A stretch of DNA of 59,459 nucleotides from a virus. The notes beneath the pieces were generated by a model. The model searched no databases and was not told where the DNA came from. It saw nothing but the letters and a program-made list of their open reading frames with translations. The stretch covers positions 1 to 59,459 of IMG/VR virus record IMGVR_UViG_3300036766_001430. One strand, given 5' to 3'. Of this stretch, positions 14,244 to 22,304 are shown one piece after another. Each line of letters begins with the position of its first letter. Position 1 is the first letter of the stretch. Both the position numbers and the translations under genes were made by a program.

Positions 14244-15979
14244 CCGAACCCTCGTGAATCCGATCCCCATCGGTACTTGTCCTGACGCTGCCCGCCGTTA
14301 CCGACGTCGATGCGCGGCTTCGACAGCACGGTCCACGCGATGATGTGCGTGAGCACGCGATCGTCGTGCGCCCCGGGAGCCGCGGCCGGCTTGCCTGTCT
14401 TGGTAATGACGAAGCGCTGCATCTCGACCAGGGCATCCCGATCGGGCGACGACCACTTGGCCGTGCGGTGCGCCATCTCGAACGCTTCGCATGCGGTAGC
14501 ACGCTGTACCTCGCCCGTCTTCCACCCCGGCTTCTCGTCGTCGGGGTCGTGGTACACGCTGGGGTAGGCACGCGTCACGTCCGTGCCGACGCCCAGCCGA
14601 AGCAACGCGTTGAGCACGGCGTGGCCGTGGTTGATACGCTCCACGATGATCTGCGCCTTGTTGAACCGGAAGCCGACCGTCTCCAACGCAGCGGCGAACT
14701 CGTGCGTGCGCCAAAGACCGTGCAACGACGCGACGTGCTCGCCGGTGTCGCGTCGATAGACGGCGGCAGCGCACGGGTCCCCGCCCACGACGCCCTCCGA
14801 AGGGTCAGCCACGACCACGTACGGAGCTTGCGCAATCGCGTCGACCCAAACGCGTAGTTCGTTCGTCACCGCCGAGTCGCCCACGCTCCCAGGCATCGCC
14901 TCGATCGCGATCGGCGCGCGGGTCTCGGTGAGGAGGACCTTGAGCCGCTCCGCGTTGAAGAAGAGCCGGCCGGCTATCAGCCAGCATGTCTCCTCGTCCA
15001 TCGGGTACTCCTGGTCTGCGAGGTCTTGCGTCTTGTCCGCGACCTTCGCCCGGTACCACTTCACCTGCTCGGAGCTGGCGTTGTACTTCCGAACCATCTC
15101 CCGCTCCCGCGGGGAGCTGACGCGGATGACTTCCCCTGGCGCCAGGCCAAGCCGGTACTCGGGATGGCTCAGCCAGGCGAAGAAGAATGCGCGGAAGCTG
15201 TTCGCCTTGTGCTTGGCGGCATCGTACAGCGCGTAGAACAACCCGGCACCGCCCTGGGGCGTGGACTCGATCGTGACCTCGTTGCGCACGCCCGTCGGCA
15301 CGCACGCCTCGACGGCGTTCCACGTCTCCTCAGCGAACTCGAACGAAGAGATCTCCGTGATGTGGAGCCGCTGGATCGTGCCCGACCTGCCGACCTTGCG
15401 CGCCGCAGCCGCGCTTGCCCCCGCGCCCTTGATCTCCAGCCGCGCCGAGCCGAACCGTAGCTCCCCCTCTTCCCATCGAAGCATATCGTCGCCGGAGGGA
15501 CCGCCGGCAGAGGCATTGGGCGCGAGCCACGGGTGCCGCCCCGCGAGACCTTCGCCCGGCTTGTCCAGACCGAGCATGACGTTCACGCGCATCACCATCT
15601 CGCGAATCGCGTTGTTGTCCGAGTCCGACGGACACACGAGCACGACGTGGGCGTTGTCCTGCGTCAGCAACCACCAAAGGTCCCGCGCCAGCTCCCACGT
15701 CGTGAACCAGACCTGGCGCGGCTTGAGCACAATGTCCCTGCCGGACCGCGTGGACTCGAACTGAGTGAGCATCCCGGTCGGCCGCACGCGAACGCGCATG
15801 CCGTCCTTGTCGAGAACGTCCAGCTCAGAGGCGAACGCCGTGAAGTCGTCCCGCCAACGGTCAATGATCGCGCGATGAGTCGCGACCCTCGCGCGATGAC
15901 GCGACCGCATCTCCAGCTCCAGCGCCATTGCGAGCGTTGTCCCGGATAGAAGCGGTGAGGGCGCGCTTGAGCTGGTCAT
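14240..15979 (-). CDS. terminase large subunit
   Basis: The packaging motor, 579 residues. The N-terminal ATPase shows VLKPRQVWFTTWELA in place of a classic Walker A (the K-x-R-Q form is usual in this family), followed by AHVVLVCPSDSDN and the Walker B-like IQRLHITEISSFE. The C-terminal RNase H-like nuclease shows VVVADPSEGVVGGD, then IIVERINHGH and the late acidic pair in HDDRVL. The start at 15979 overlaps the upstream small-subunit gene by about 120 bases; a downstream start is possible. Neighbours (small subunit, portal) confirm the role. Confidence 0.88.
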   Translation of the reverse strand: MTSSSAPSPLLSGTTLAMALELEMRSRHRARVATHRAIIDRWRDDFTAFASELDVLDKDGMRVRVRPTGMLTQFESTRSGRDIVLKPRQVWFTTWELARDLWWLLTQDNAHVVLVCPSDSDNNAIREMVMRVNVMLGLDKPGEGLAGRHPWLAPNASAGGPSGDDMLRWEEGELRFGSARLEIKGAGASAAAARKVGRSGTIQRLHITEISSFEFAEETWNAVEACVPTGVRNEVTIESTPQGGAGLFYALYDAAKHKANSFRAFFFAWLSHPEYRLGLAPGEVIRVSSPREREMVRKYNASSEQVKWYRAKVADKTQDLADQEYPMDEETCWLIAGRLFFNAERLKVLLTETRAPIAIEAMPGSVGDSAVTNELRVWVDAIAQAPYVVVADPSEGVVGGDPCAAAVYRRDTGEHVASLHGLWRTHEFAAALETVGFRFNKAQIIVERINHGHAVLNALLRLGVGTDVTRAYPSVYHDPDDEKPGWKTGEVQRATACEAFEMAHRTAKWSSPDRDALVEMQRFVITKTGKPAAAPGAHDDRVLTHIIAWTVLSKPRIDVGNGGQRQDKYRWGSDSRGFG

Positions 15980-16628
15980 CGGTCATGGACTTGAGGTCTG
16001 TAAGATTCACCTCTAGCAGAGGTGCCCCGTCGCGTCCCGTCAGCTCGTTGCGCGTGGGCGCGTACGTCCCGCAGAGCGCGGCCTCCAGCTTCACGGCGTT
16101 GTGCAGCCGGTCGATCGCCAAGAGCTTCTCGCGTGCGGTGCTCTCCTTGGAGCCCATGACCGCGTGCGCCGTGCGCTTGGTCGTCGCAACCTCGCCCAGC
16201 TGCTTCTCGCGCAGCTCCACGGCCGACAGCGAGCACTCGCGGTGCAACTCGTCGAGCCGGCGCTTGACCGCGCGATGCGCGTTCTGCCGCGAACCGTACT
16301 GGAGCTGGTCGTTGATCTGGTCGTACGTTAGACCGGCCTGACAGAGCTGCAACGCCTTGGTGTCCCGCGCGTAGCTCTCGACCGTCTGCTTCACGACCTT
16401 GGGCTTGCCCGCGATCCCCCTCGCGTGCACCGGCCGCTTGGCCGGGCCGACCTTGAGCGCCGCAGCTATCTTCGGCCGGCGACCTGGCGACCGAGGGCGC
16501 GGGGCCCCACCCGTCGTCACTCCATGCGGCGTCAGTGACCCCTTGCCGCTGGATACGTGTGATGCGTGATACACGTCCACACCGTTCACCGTCTTGTCCC
16601 CCTTGGGGGGAGCACTCTCGTCAGCCAT
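15861..16628 (-). CDS. terminase small subunit (putative)
   Basis: A 255-residue protein just before the large terminase gene. Residues 1-85 are basic, Pro/Lys-rich and likely disordered; residues about 85-125 contain a helix-turn-helix (QLCQAGLTYDQINDQL, then SRQNAHRAVKRRL); the rest is helical and could form the oligomerisation core. The last 30 residues are charged. This arrangement suits a DNA-recognising small subunit. The assignment rests on position and the HTH, not on sequence identity. Confidence 0.6.
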   Translation of the reverse strand: MADESAPPKGDKTVNGVDVYHASHVSSGKGSLTPHGVTTGGAPRPRSPGRRPKIAAALKVGPAKRPVHARGIAGKPKVVKQTVESYARDTKALQLCQAGLTYDQINDQLQYGSRQNAHRAVKRRLDELHRECSLSAVELREKQLGEVATTKRTAHAVMGSKESTAREKLLAIDRLHNAVKLEAALCGTYAPTRNELTGRDGAPLLEVNLTDLKSMTDDQLKRALTASIRDNARNGAGAGDAVASSREGRDSSRDH

Positions 16629-17180
16629 CTACCCTTGCCCCCGCAAGAGCCGCTGACCTGGCGATTCCATGCGGTTCTTCGCGCGAGGACGCGACCTGGA
16701 TCGTGCGCAGACTTTGCGGTCCCCTCGCCCCGGCGAGCCTTGGCAGGAGGCCTGCCTTCGTCCTCGCGTGGTCGTCGCCTAGCACCCTCGTTTGATTATC
16801 GCATCCATCTCATCGAGACTGCGCGATGAGCGGTGATTACCGGTTCCAAGTAGCCGTGCTCTGCGAAGGGTGCGTGTGGGGAGGCGTTCCCTGGGGAGGT
16901 GACGACAGCGGGCGCTGTCCTCAGCCGTATATTGGCGGCGGGAGCGAGCCGGTGCATGCGTGCCCATCCCCAGTGCCCGCCTGCCACGCCGTCCGGCCAC
17001 ACCTGGGGCGGTGACGCTTCACCCACGCGGGTGGTCGCTGGATGCTTTGGCCGCGGTGTCTTGCCGTGCGAGTCGGTCGTCTTGGTAGCGTGCGGGATTG
17101 GGTGGTTGGAGTTGGTCTTCATGGCCGATGCGTGTGCACATCGTCTGGGCTCATGACCGCCCAGCGGCGCTTCGAACGTG
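16629..17180. other. 552-bp gap between packaging operon and upstream gene
   Basis: No convincing gene. Two weak alternatives overlap: a 62-codon plus-strand frame at 16826-17014 with several cysteines (VLCEGCVWGG), and a minus-strand frame ending at 16796 with possible start at 17122; neither has a clear ribosome site. Because the packaging and head operon begins at 16628, this gap is the natural place for a late promoter, but I cannot point to one. Confidence 0.5.
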
Positions 17181-17525
17181 TCATCGGCGCCGACCCGTCG
17201 CCCGCTCCAACTCCGCGAGCCGTGCGTAGGCTTCGCCGAGGTCGCGCTCGAACGCCGCGAGCCGGCGTTCGAGCACTTCATCGCGTCGGCCGCGGGGCAT
17301 GTACTGGTCGATGATGGCGATGGTCGTGCAAAGCTGCCCCTGCTTGCCGCGAGGGAACACGCGCAGGGGTCCGCCCGCTTGCTGTTCGTCGAACCACATC
17401 TGCAGCATCGAGCGGCCCCATTCGCGCGACTTCTTGAACATGCGCCCGAAGCGCGTTGCCCCTACGATGAATGACGCGTCGGGCGGAGGCACCGCACCAG
17501 GAGCGTGACGCGTGCGCTCGCTCAC
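17181..17525 (-). CDS. hypothetical protein, possible DNA-binding
   Basis: A 114-residue protein with an N-terminal disordered segment, a central MLQMWFDEQQAGG helix followed by LRVFPRGKQGQLCTTIAIIDQYMPRG, and a C-terminal coiled-coil rich in Arg, Glu and Leu. The helix followed by a basic R-V-F-x-R-G turn and a second helix resembles small winged-helix phage proteins. Overlaps the upstream stop by four bases. No family named. Confidence 0.55.
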   Translation of the reverse strand: MSERTRHAPGAVPPPDASFIVGATRFGRMFKKSREWGRSMLQMWFDEQQAGGPLRVFPRGKQGQLCTTIAIIDQYMPRGRRDEVLERRLAAFERDLGEAYARLAELERATGRRR

Positions 17526-18223
17526 GGCGTCTTACGCGCTAGGCACGCCTCACGGCATTGCCGGCAGGTGCATAGGCACTTGTCGAGCGCGCGGCACCCG
17601 GCCGACCCGCAGCCGGCGCGCGCGTCCTTGACCTTGAACTGCGGCCCTTGTTGCAGGGGTCGGCGTGCCTTGGCGCGGGCTTCATCGAGGGCTTTGCGCC
17701 GATCCACCCCGACAGGGAGCAGCCCCCCGCACGCGGCAATCGTGAGCATCGACGCTGCCGCCCCTAGCTGCCGCTTCCGGCTCTCTGGGGTTGGGCTGCT
17801 GGGGCAGGAGTCGGCATCCTCATCGGGGGGCAGATGACTTTCAGCTTCGAGCTGGGTGAGCGTGTCGAGGTGGTAGCGCGTCTTACCTACGGCGATCTGG
17901 TCCGCCAACGCGGGGTTGGGTGTACCGTTGAGAGTCTCGTCCTCCGTGGGTAGGCGCGGCCCCTCGCCCCCGTGCAGGGTAATCGAGTTGGGGGGGTGGA
18001 TGGGCGCGGGGTTTCGCTTCGCGATCTCGCGCAACATGTCGAGCGCCTGCTGATCGGTCTCCACCTCAGGGCGCACGTGGAGGAACGCCTGCGCGACCGA
18101 CTCCTTCGAGGAGCCAGTGGATGCGGCTATCTTGTCGATCTCGCCCATGATGGCGGCCGTGTATGCGAGCGACTCCGCCGCGGGTAGATCGCCGATCGGC
18201 GGCGCGGAAGCGGCGGTCATCAA
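17522..18223 (-). CDS. hypothetical protein with Cys-rich C-terminus
   Basis: A 233-residue protein. The first 65 residues are helical (IMGEIDKIAASTGSSKESV), the middle is Pro/Thr-rich, and residues about 150-170 contain a hydrophobic segment (LGAAASMLTIAACGG). The end has six cysteines in 25 residues (CGSAGCRALDKCLCTCRQC), a likely zinc-binding knot. Start may be at 18223 or 18220. It overlaps the upstream gene. Unknown function. Confidence 0.55.
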   Translation of the reverse strand: MMTAASAPPIGDLPAAESLAYTAAIMGEIDKIAASTGSSKESVAQAFLHVRPEVETDQQALDMLREIAKRNPAPIHPPNSITLHGGEGPRLPTEDETLNGTPNPALADQIAVGKTRYHLDTLTQLEAESHLPPDEDADSCPSSPTPESRKRQLGAAASMLTIAACGGLLPVGVDRRKALDEARAKARRPLQQGPQFKVKDARAGCGSAGCRALDKCLCTCRQCREACLARKTP

Positions 18224-19026
18224 GGCACCTCCATCCAGGCGGCGTGGTACTGCCGCTCTGCGTGATTTAGTACGCGGGAAGTAGCGAGCTTCACGTCCAA
18301 CGCAAACGCCTCCCGGCGCGCGTCATGCGCCTGGCGGCGGAGCGTGCGCGCGGTGACTCGCCCTTGGTAAACGTGGTCTGGCTCACTTCTATGCTGCATC
18401 GGCATGTCCTCCGTGTAGGGCGCTACTGCGTCCCGCAGCGCGTCGCTGCTCGTGACGATTCCATCGAGCCAAGCGAACCGTTCGCGTGTCGGTGACGACA
18501 GCGCGACCTCCGTGCGGACCAGATCCATGCGCCGATCTTCGACCGGTGCGGTGTACCGTGCGAGCGAGGCAAGCGGGCAGACCGGCCACCTCTCCCCGAG
18601 CAGCTCAGGCAGTAGCGGCAGCACGTCGAGCAAGATCGGGTCGGGCTGGCCGTAGCTCACGTACAGCACAGCCACGTCTTCGTGCGCGCCAATGCTACGC
18701 ATTCGCGCGAGGGCTCGCCGGCACCGCTTGATGCGCATCCGCCAAGTCGCCACGACGGGGTGGCGCCAGACCTCGAATCGATCGCAGAACCGCTCGACCG
18801 ATTCGAGGTGGTTGATGTAGCCGTCCTCGTCGATGTCCGCGCGGCCCGAGCACGCTAGCTGGTCCACGAGGTAGCGTGTGCACACGCCTGCGTTGGTCTC
18901 CTCGACCCCGCGCGCAACGTCCCCCAGGTCGGCCGCGTGGTGTGCGGGAAGACGCCACGGCGCGTCGGCGCGTCGCGGTGCGTCACGCAAGCTGGATCGA
19001 TACGTAACCGGCGCGTCAACGGACAT
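18220..19026 (-). CDS. hypothetical protein
   Basis: A 268-residue protein from the start MSVDAPVTYR at 19026; a longer start at 19062 is possible. Mixed helical protein with a basic MRIKRCRRALARM segment and a tyrosine-rich VAVLYVSYGQPDP motif; a charged TARTLRRQAHDARREA helix near the end. No catalytic motif recognised. It precedes the Cys-rich gene with a four-base overlap. Confidence 0.55.
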   Translation of the reverse strand: MSVDAPVTYRSSLRDAPRRADAPWRLPAHHAADLGDVARGVEETNAGVCTRYLVDQLACSGRADIDEDGYINHLESVERFCDRFEVWRHPVVATWRMRIKRCRRALARMRSIGAHEDVAVLYVSYGQPDPILLDVLPLLPELLGERWPVCPLASLARYTAPVEDRRMDLVRTEVALSSPTRERFAWLDGIVTSSDALRDAVAPYTEDMPMQHRSEPDHVYQGRVTARTLRRQAHDARREAFALDVKLATSRVLNHAERQYHAAWMEVP

Positions 19027-19155
19027 GAACACGACCTCCACCCCGGCCCGCGGGCGAGGCACCGGTTTCTACCCGTCCGGGCGAGGCGTGGAGAGGCTTT
19101 TGCCCGTGAGTGGGTCGAGGGTGACCAGGGACGGCAGAGGGCATCACGGGGGCGC

Positions 19156-19371
19156 CTACACGCCGCTTCCGCCGAGCAGGTCGGCAAACGTCAGCCCCTC
19201 GCGTTCGGCAACACGTCGCAGCTTGGCGAGGGCCTGCTGTTCGAGCTGCCCGACACGAGCCCTGGAGATACCGAGGCGCGCGGCAATCTGCTTGTGCGTT
19301 AGCGCGACACCCATGTCTTCTTTGGCGACGGGCACGAGCACGACCTTGGCGGTGCGGTACTGGCGAGCCAC
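19156..19371 (-). CDS. small sigma-region-4-like helix-turn-helix protein
   Basis: Translated from GTG 19371 it gives 71 residues. It contains a textbook sigma-70 region 4 helix-turn-helix: ALTHKQIAARLGISRARVGQLEQ followed by QALAKLRRVAERE. It lacks regions 2 and 3, so it cannot act as a full sigma factor; it may bind the -35 region or the RNA polymerase flap as a phage co-regulator. It follows a winged-helix gene, suggesting a small regulatory pair. Confidence 0.65.
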   Translation of the reverse strand: MARQYRTAKVVLVPVAKEDMGVALTHKQIAARLGISRARVGQLEQQALAKLRRVAEREGLTFADLLGGSGV

Positions 19372-19376
19372 GGCCT

Positions 19377-19646
19377 TTACGCGTTCGCCTTCTCGGTGAA
19401 GCGCTCGCGCATCTCCGTCGGCACCACCCTCGCGTACCTTGACACCGCACCCGTCCGCGCGTCGTGCGACTGCGTGATGAGCGCCTGGCCTATGAGACGC
19501 TGCAGCGAGCGCGACAGTGCCGTGCGGTCGGGTGCCTGCGCGAAGTGCAGCAACGCGTCGAACGTCGTTCCCTCGTCTCCAAGCGGGTAAAGCACCGCCA
19601 GCACCGCCTTGTCGATCTTTTCCTGCCCCGCCCACTTGCTCGTCAT
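19377..19646 (-). CDS. winged-helix regulatory protein (putative)
   Basis: An 89-residue protein starting at 19646, chosen because GAGGAG lies six bases upstream. The pattern of a helix (IDKAVLAVLYPLG), a helix-turn-helix (TFDALLHFAQAPDRTALSRSLQRLIGQ) and a basic beta wing (ITQSHDARTGAVSRYARVV) is that of a small MarR- or replication-type winged helix. Probably binds DNA. The sigma-like gene follows five bases later. Confidence 0.55.
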   Translation of the reverse strand: MTSKWAGQEKIDKAVLAVLYPLGDEGTTFDALLHFAQAPDRTALSRSLQRLIGQALITQSHDARTGAVSRYARVVPTEMRERFTEKANA

Positions 19647-19656
19647 CACCAACTCC

Positions 19657-19770
19657 TCATGCACGCGCGCGACACGGGAACGAGATCACACCGCACGCGA
19701 GGAGCGCGAACCCACCTACCACGAACGGCGCGAGAATAGCAATCGCGGCTAGCCCACGCACGATCCTCAC
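19657..19770 (-). CDS. 37-residue membrane peptide
   Basis: A short gene starting at GTG 19770 that overlaps the upstream stop as GTGA, and ending before the next gene's ribosome site. The product (RIVRGLAAIAILAPFVVGGF, then ALLACGVISFPCRARA) is a single hydrophobic segment with basic ends. FALLAC could act as a lipoprotein processing site, though the second lipobox residue is not the usual one. Function unknown. Confidence 0.55.
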   Translation of the reverse strand: MRIVRGLAAIAILAPFVVGGFALLACGVISFPCRARA

Positions 19771-20063
19771 GTGCCGTCCTTCGTCACAAGCACCGTCGTA
19801 CCCTCGCGAAGTCGCACGAGCCGTGTGAGCAGCTCCAGCTCATCCCCCGGGCGGGCCGGGATGCCGCTGATCTCCCAGAGCCCGTCATTGCGTCGGTCGA
19901 CCATGATGTAGGCACCGCGAAAGTCGATGATCGCGCGGCCCTCGCCCCACGCCTTCACGACCGCGAAGGGCTGGTCCGCGGACATTCCGCAGTCGCGCGA
20001 GTTGAGTAGGATCGTCAAAGCGGTCATGGGGCCTGGCGTAGCAGTCTCATGGTCGGTGTTCAA
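19767..20063 (-). CDS. hypothetical protein
   Basis: A 98-residue protein that looks like a small beta barrel (QPFAVVKAWGEGRAIIDF, YIMVDRRNDGLWEISG, EGTTVLVTKDG). No family recognised. It overlaps the next membrane-peptide start by four bases. The true start could be the internal Met at residue 13. Confidence 0.55.
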   Translation of the reverse strand: MNTDHETATPGPMTALTILLNSRDCGMSADQPFAVVKAWGEGRAIIDFRGAYIMVDRRNDGLWEISGIPARPGDELELLTRLVRLREGTTVLVTKDGT

Positions 20064-20067
20064 GGAC

Positions 20068-20415
20068 TCAAAGGGCGTGAACGCTTTCGGCGCCTGGGCA
20101 TGCGCGTAGCTCTGTCACGCCTGCGTAGTAGCGGCCGCCGGCATCGAGCTGGATGACGTACTCCACACCGTTCTTCACACGCACAACCGACCCCGCGAGC
20201 ACGGAGCCGATCGCGAGCCCGCGCCGTTCGCGCTCCTTCTCGCGCGGCGCCACGAGCACGCGGTCCTGCGTGCAGAACCGCCGCGCGGCGATGCTCGACG
20301 CGATGAGCGGCACCGGCGACAGCAGCGCGCGAGCACGCTGGTAAGCATGCTCGAAGCAACGGAGCCAGTGGGGCCCAGCAACGCCACCGCCGCAGTCGGT
20401 GCATCGAGTCGTCAT
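20068..20415 (-). CDS. hypothetical protein with N-terminal zinc motif
   Basis: A 115-residue protein from MTTRCTDCGG at 20415. Two cysteines in CTDCGGG and a third in WLRCFEH suggest a zinc site at the N-terminus. The C-terminal half (AIGSVLAGSVVRVKNG, EYVIQLDAGGRYYAGV) looks like a small SH3-like barrel. Unknown role. Confidence 0.55.
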   Translation of the reverse strand: MTTRCTDCGGGVAGPHWLRCFEHAYQRARALLSPVPLIASSIAARRFCTQDRVLVAPREKERERRGLAIGSVLAGSVVRVKNGVEYVIQLDAGGRYYAGVTELRACPGAESVHAL

Positions 20416-20428
20416 CGTGGCATGACCA

Positions 20429-20641
20429 TCAGTGCTTTGCCTCCCCTGGCGGGGGGTGCTCGGCCGCGACAAACTCGCCGCACGCTTGCGCGAGCGCGGC
20501 GGTGTCCTTGTCAAGCATGACCTCCGTGCCATCCGGGATTGCGTTGAACAAGCACCCCAGCGCGCGCTTCAGCAAGTCTCGCTCTGCCGTGCGAAGCACG
20601 AGCGTCTTCTCCAACCGACTCTGCTTCATCGAGCCGGTCAC
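20429..20641 (-). CDS. small hypothetical protein
   Basis: A 70-residue helical protein. The GTG at 20641 overlaps the upstream stop (GTGA) and is preferred over the ATG at 20629. Sequence: RLEKTLVLRTAERDLLKRAL then a charged middle. No family recognised. Confidence 0.5.
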   Translation of the reverse strand: MTGSMKQSRLEKTLVLRTAERDLLKRALGCLFNAIPDGTEVMLDKDTAALAQACGEFVAAEHPPPGEAKH

Positions 20642-20841
20642 GTCGCCCCGCCCAGGAGCACGAGCGACGTGACCGGCCACCAGATGCCCGAGACGCGTGC
20701 CACCTCCACCGCGTCCTCGCCGATGTACTGTCGAGGCGAGCTAGCGACGGTCCGGCACTTGCCGCAGACGAACGCCGCGATCTCGTCCTTACCCTTCACG
20801 GTGAGCGCGATGGGCTCCACGATCTCTTCCGGGTTGCTCAT
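20638..20841 (-). CDS. small hypothetical protein with CxxC
   Basis: A 67-residue protein starting at 20841, where ATGA overlaps the upstream stop. It has one CGKC pair and a hydrophobic end (WWPVTSLVLLGG). Possibly a zinc-binding or membrane-associated peptide. Confidence 0.5.
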   Translation of the reverse strand: MSNPEEIVEPIALTVKGKDEIAAFVCGKCRTVASSPRQYIGEDAVEVARVSGIWWPVTSLVLLGGAT

Positions 20842-21401
20842 GTCTTCCACGATCCTTTGATGTCGGTGTACGAGGGTAGCACGCCGTCGCGTTCAGCGAT
20901 GCGCCGCGCGGCCCACGCGCGCGTGTCTGCTTCGAGAAAGCGCATCGCGTCGTGCTCCTTCATGACGTCGAGCACGTGCTCTTCGAGCATGTCGTCGGGT
21001 GCTCCCATCGTGACGAGGGACACGAGGTAGTCACGCACGTCCGTTGTGCAGGCGGTGATCGTGTACGCGGCCGTGACCAGCTCTTGCGGCGTGCGTCGTT
21101 CGACGAACTGCGCGGCCAGCTCCTTGACCCACGTGGGCACGTACACGGTGTCCACGCCGTTCGCGCCGGGGCGCAACCGCAGCACGGGCACGTTCGGGAG
21201 CCAGCGCGGGGTGCTGCCCGACCGCTCCCAAGAGGGGAGGGGGACACCCCGCCGCTCGCAGCGCTGGCAGAGCGTCACGCGCACGTGCGGCGCGGGAAGG
21301 AGCTGCGTACGGGCGAACGTGCAGTTCGCGCACCGCCGCGGCGGAAAGATCTCATCGAGCCACGCAGGGAATTGCACGGGATAGCCGACCAGGTCGCTCA
21401 T
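20838..21401 (-). CDS. hypothetical protein with zinc ribbon
   Basis: A 187-residue protein. Residues 20-55 carry a treble-clef-like pattern with CANC and CQRCERR; the rest is helical, including EELVTAAYTIT-like and EEHVLDVMKEHDAM segments and a final SYTDIKGSWKT. The zinc ribbon suggests nucleic-acid or protein binding. It overlaps both neighbours by a few bases. Confidence 0.6.
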   Translation of the reverse strand: MSDLVGYPVQFPAWLDEIFPPRRCANCTFARTQLLPAPHVRVTLCQRCERRGVPLPSWERSGSTPRWLPNVPVLRLRPGANGVDTVYVPTWVKELAAQFVERRTPQELVTAAYTITACTTDVRDYLVSLVTMGAPDDMLEEHVLDVMKEHDAMRFLEADTRAWAARRIAERDGVLPSYTDIKGSWKT

Positions 21402-21525
21402 AGCTTGCCCTGCCTCGATGCGACGTACGCCTGGCGCGCGCGACCTTCGAGGACCGCACCGAGCGAGCCGAGGACCGCACCGAGCGAGCCGATGACCGCG
21501 GCGTTGCCCCCGATAATCTTGTCCG
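21400..21525 (-). other. short open frame without a usual start codon
   Basis: Between the zinc-ribbon gene and the glycosyltransferase, the minus strand stays open from about 21537 to the TGA that overlaps the ATG at 21401. It would encode IIGGNAAVIGSLGAVLGSLG and a basic end. Two direct 21-base copies encode GSLGAVL twice. No ATG, GTG or TTG precedes it in frame; the ATT in AAGATTATC is the only candidate. A short membrane-active peptide is possible, or the frame is a remnant. Confidence 0.35.
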
Positions 21526-21542
21526 CTCGCTGAGTTTTTACG

Positions 21543-22304
21543 TCAGCCCTTGACCAGCTTCACTTCGGCGTGCCCGCCCTTTCGCGACGGTGCCGCCCTG
21601 CACCACTTCGGGTACGTCTTGACGAGGTAGTCTGCGGCCTCCTTCGAGAGCGCGAGCGTGCGCGTTCCCGTCTGGTGCCCGCCGGGCTCCGACCGCGCGC
21701 GCTGCTTGGGCGCGATGCCGTTGTACCGCACGACCACGCGGTCATCCTGCCAGTAGAGCAGCGTGCGCTCGATGTCGCTCTTGATCGCGCACACGAGCCG
21801 GTGCTTCTTGTCGTTCACGTTCCCGTACAGCGTGCCGATGATCGGACGCAGATCGAACGTCACGTTGCCGCTCATGAAGAAGCCGTTGCACAACGGGTAC
21901 AGCCCCCAGATGCGGGCCTTGGTCTCGGTGCACGCCTCGAAGCCGGCGTTGAACAGCTCGACCAAGTCGGTCACGCGGCTCATGTCGTTCGAGCCCTTGA
22001 CCGGCGATGCCCACACGCCATCCACGTCATCGTCGGACTGCACGAGCCGCGCGCCGTCGGGATAGTGGTCGGTGATGAAGTTGCGCTGCGCACCGAGCCC
22101 CGGCACGCCGACGATGATCTTGCCGTACGTGCTCGCGTCGAGCCCGGCTGCGTAGGACGCGCGCTCTGCCTCGCTTGCGACGAAGAGGTGGATGAGCGCC
22201 GCAGGCACGCCCCCCTCGCGTAGCGTCGTGAGCGTGCGACGCGCGATCGTCTCCACTCGCTGGTATGTCGGAATGGCAACTACCCAGTCGTTCGGTTCGG
22301 TCAT
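21543..22304 (-). CDS. TET-associated glycosyltransferase (putative)
   Basis: A 253-residue GT-A-like glycosyltransferase. Residues 7-15 (WVVAIPTYQR) are the nucleotide-binding opening strand; LGAQRNFITDHYPDGARLV precedes the acidic D-D-D-V-D-G metal motif at 91-96. This layout matches the TET-associated glycosyltransferases that add a sugar to 5-hydroxymethylcytosine in phage DNA. Start at 22304: ATGA overlap with the deacetylase stop and GAGG upstream. It is the last gene of the cassette. Donor sugar cannot be read from the sequence; the adjacent deacetylase suggests an N-acetylated hexosamine. Confidence 0.78.
   Translation of the reverse strand: MTEPNDWVVAIPTYQRVETIARRTLTTLREGGVPAALIHLFVASEAERASYAAGLDASTYGKIIVGVPGLGAQRNFITDHYPDGARLVQSDDDVDGVWASPVKGSNDMSRVTDLVELFNAGFEACTETKARIWGLYPLCNGFFMSGNVTFDLRPIIGTLYGNVNDKKHRLVCAIKSDIERTLLYWQDDRVVVRYNGIAPKQRARSEPGGHQTGTRTLALSKEAADYLVKTYPKWCRAAPSRKGGHAEVKLVKG

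Noticed and set aside
16796-17281. Minus-strand 161-codon frame covering the gap upstream of the small terminase gene
   Set aside because: It overlaps the 17181 gene, lacks a ribosome site and reads Pro/His/Arg-rich without a domain.
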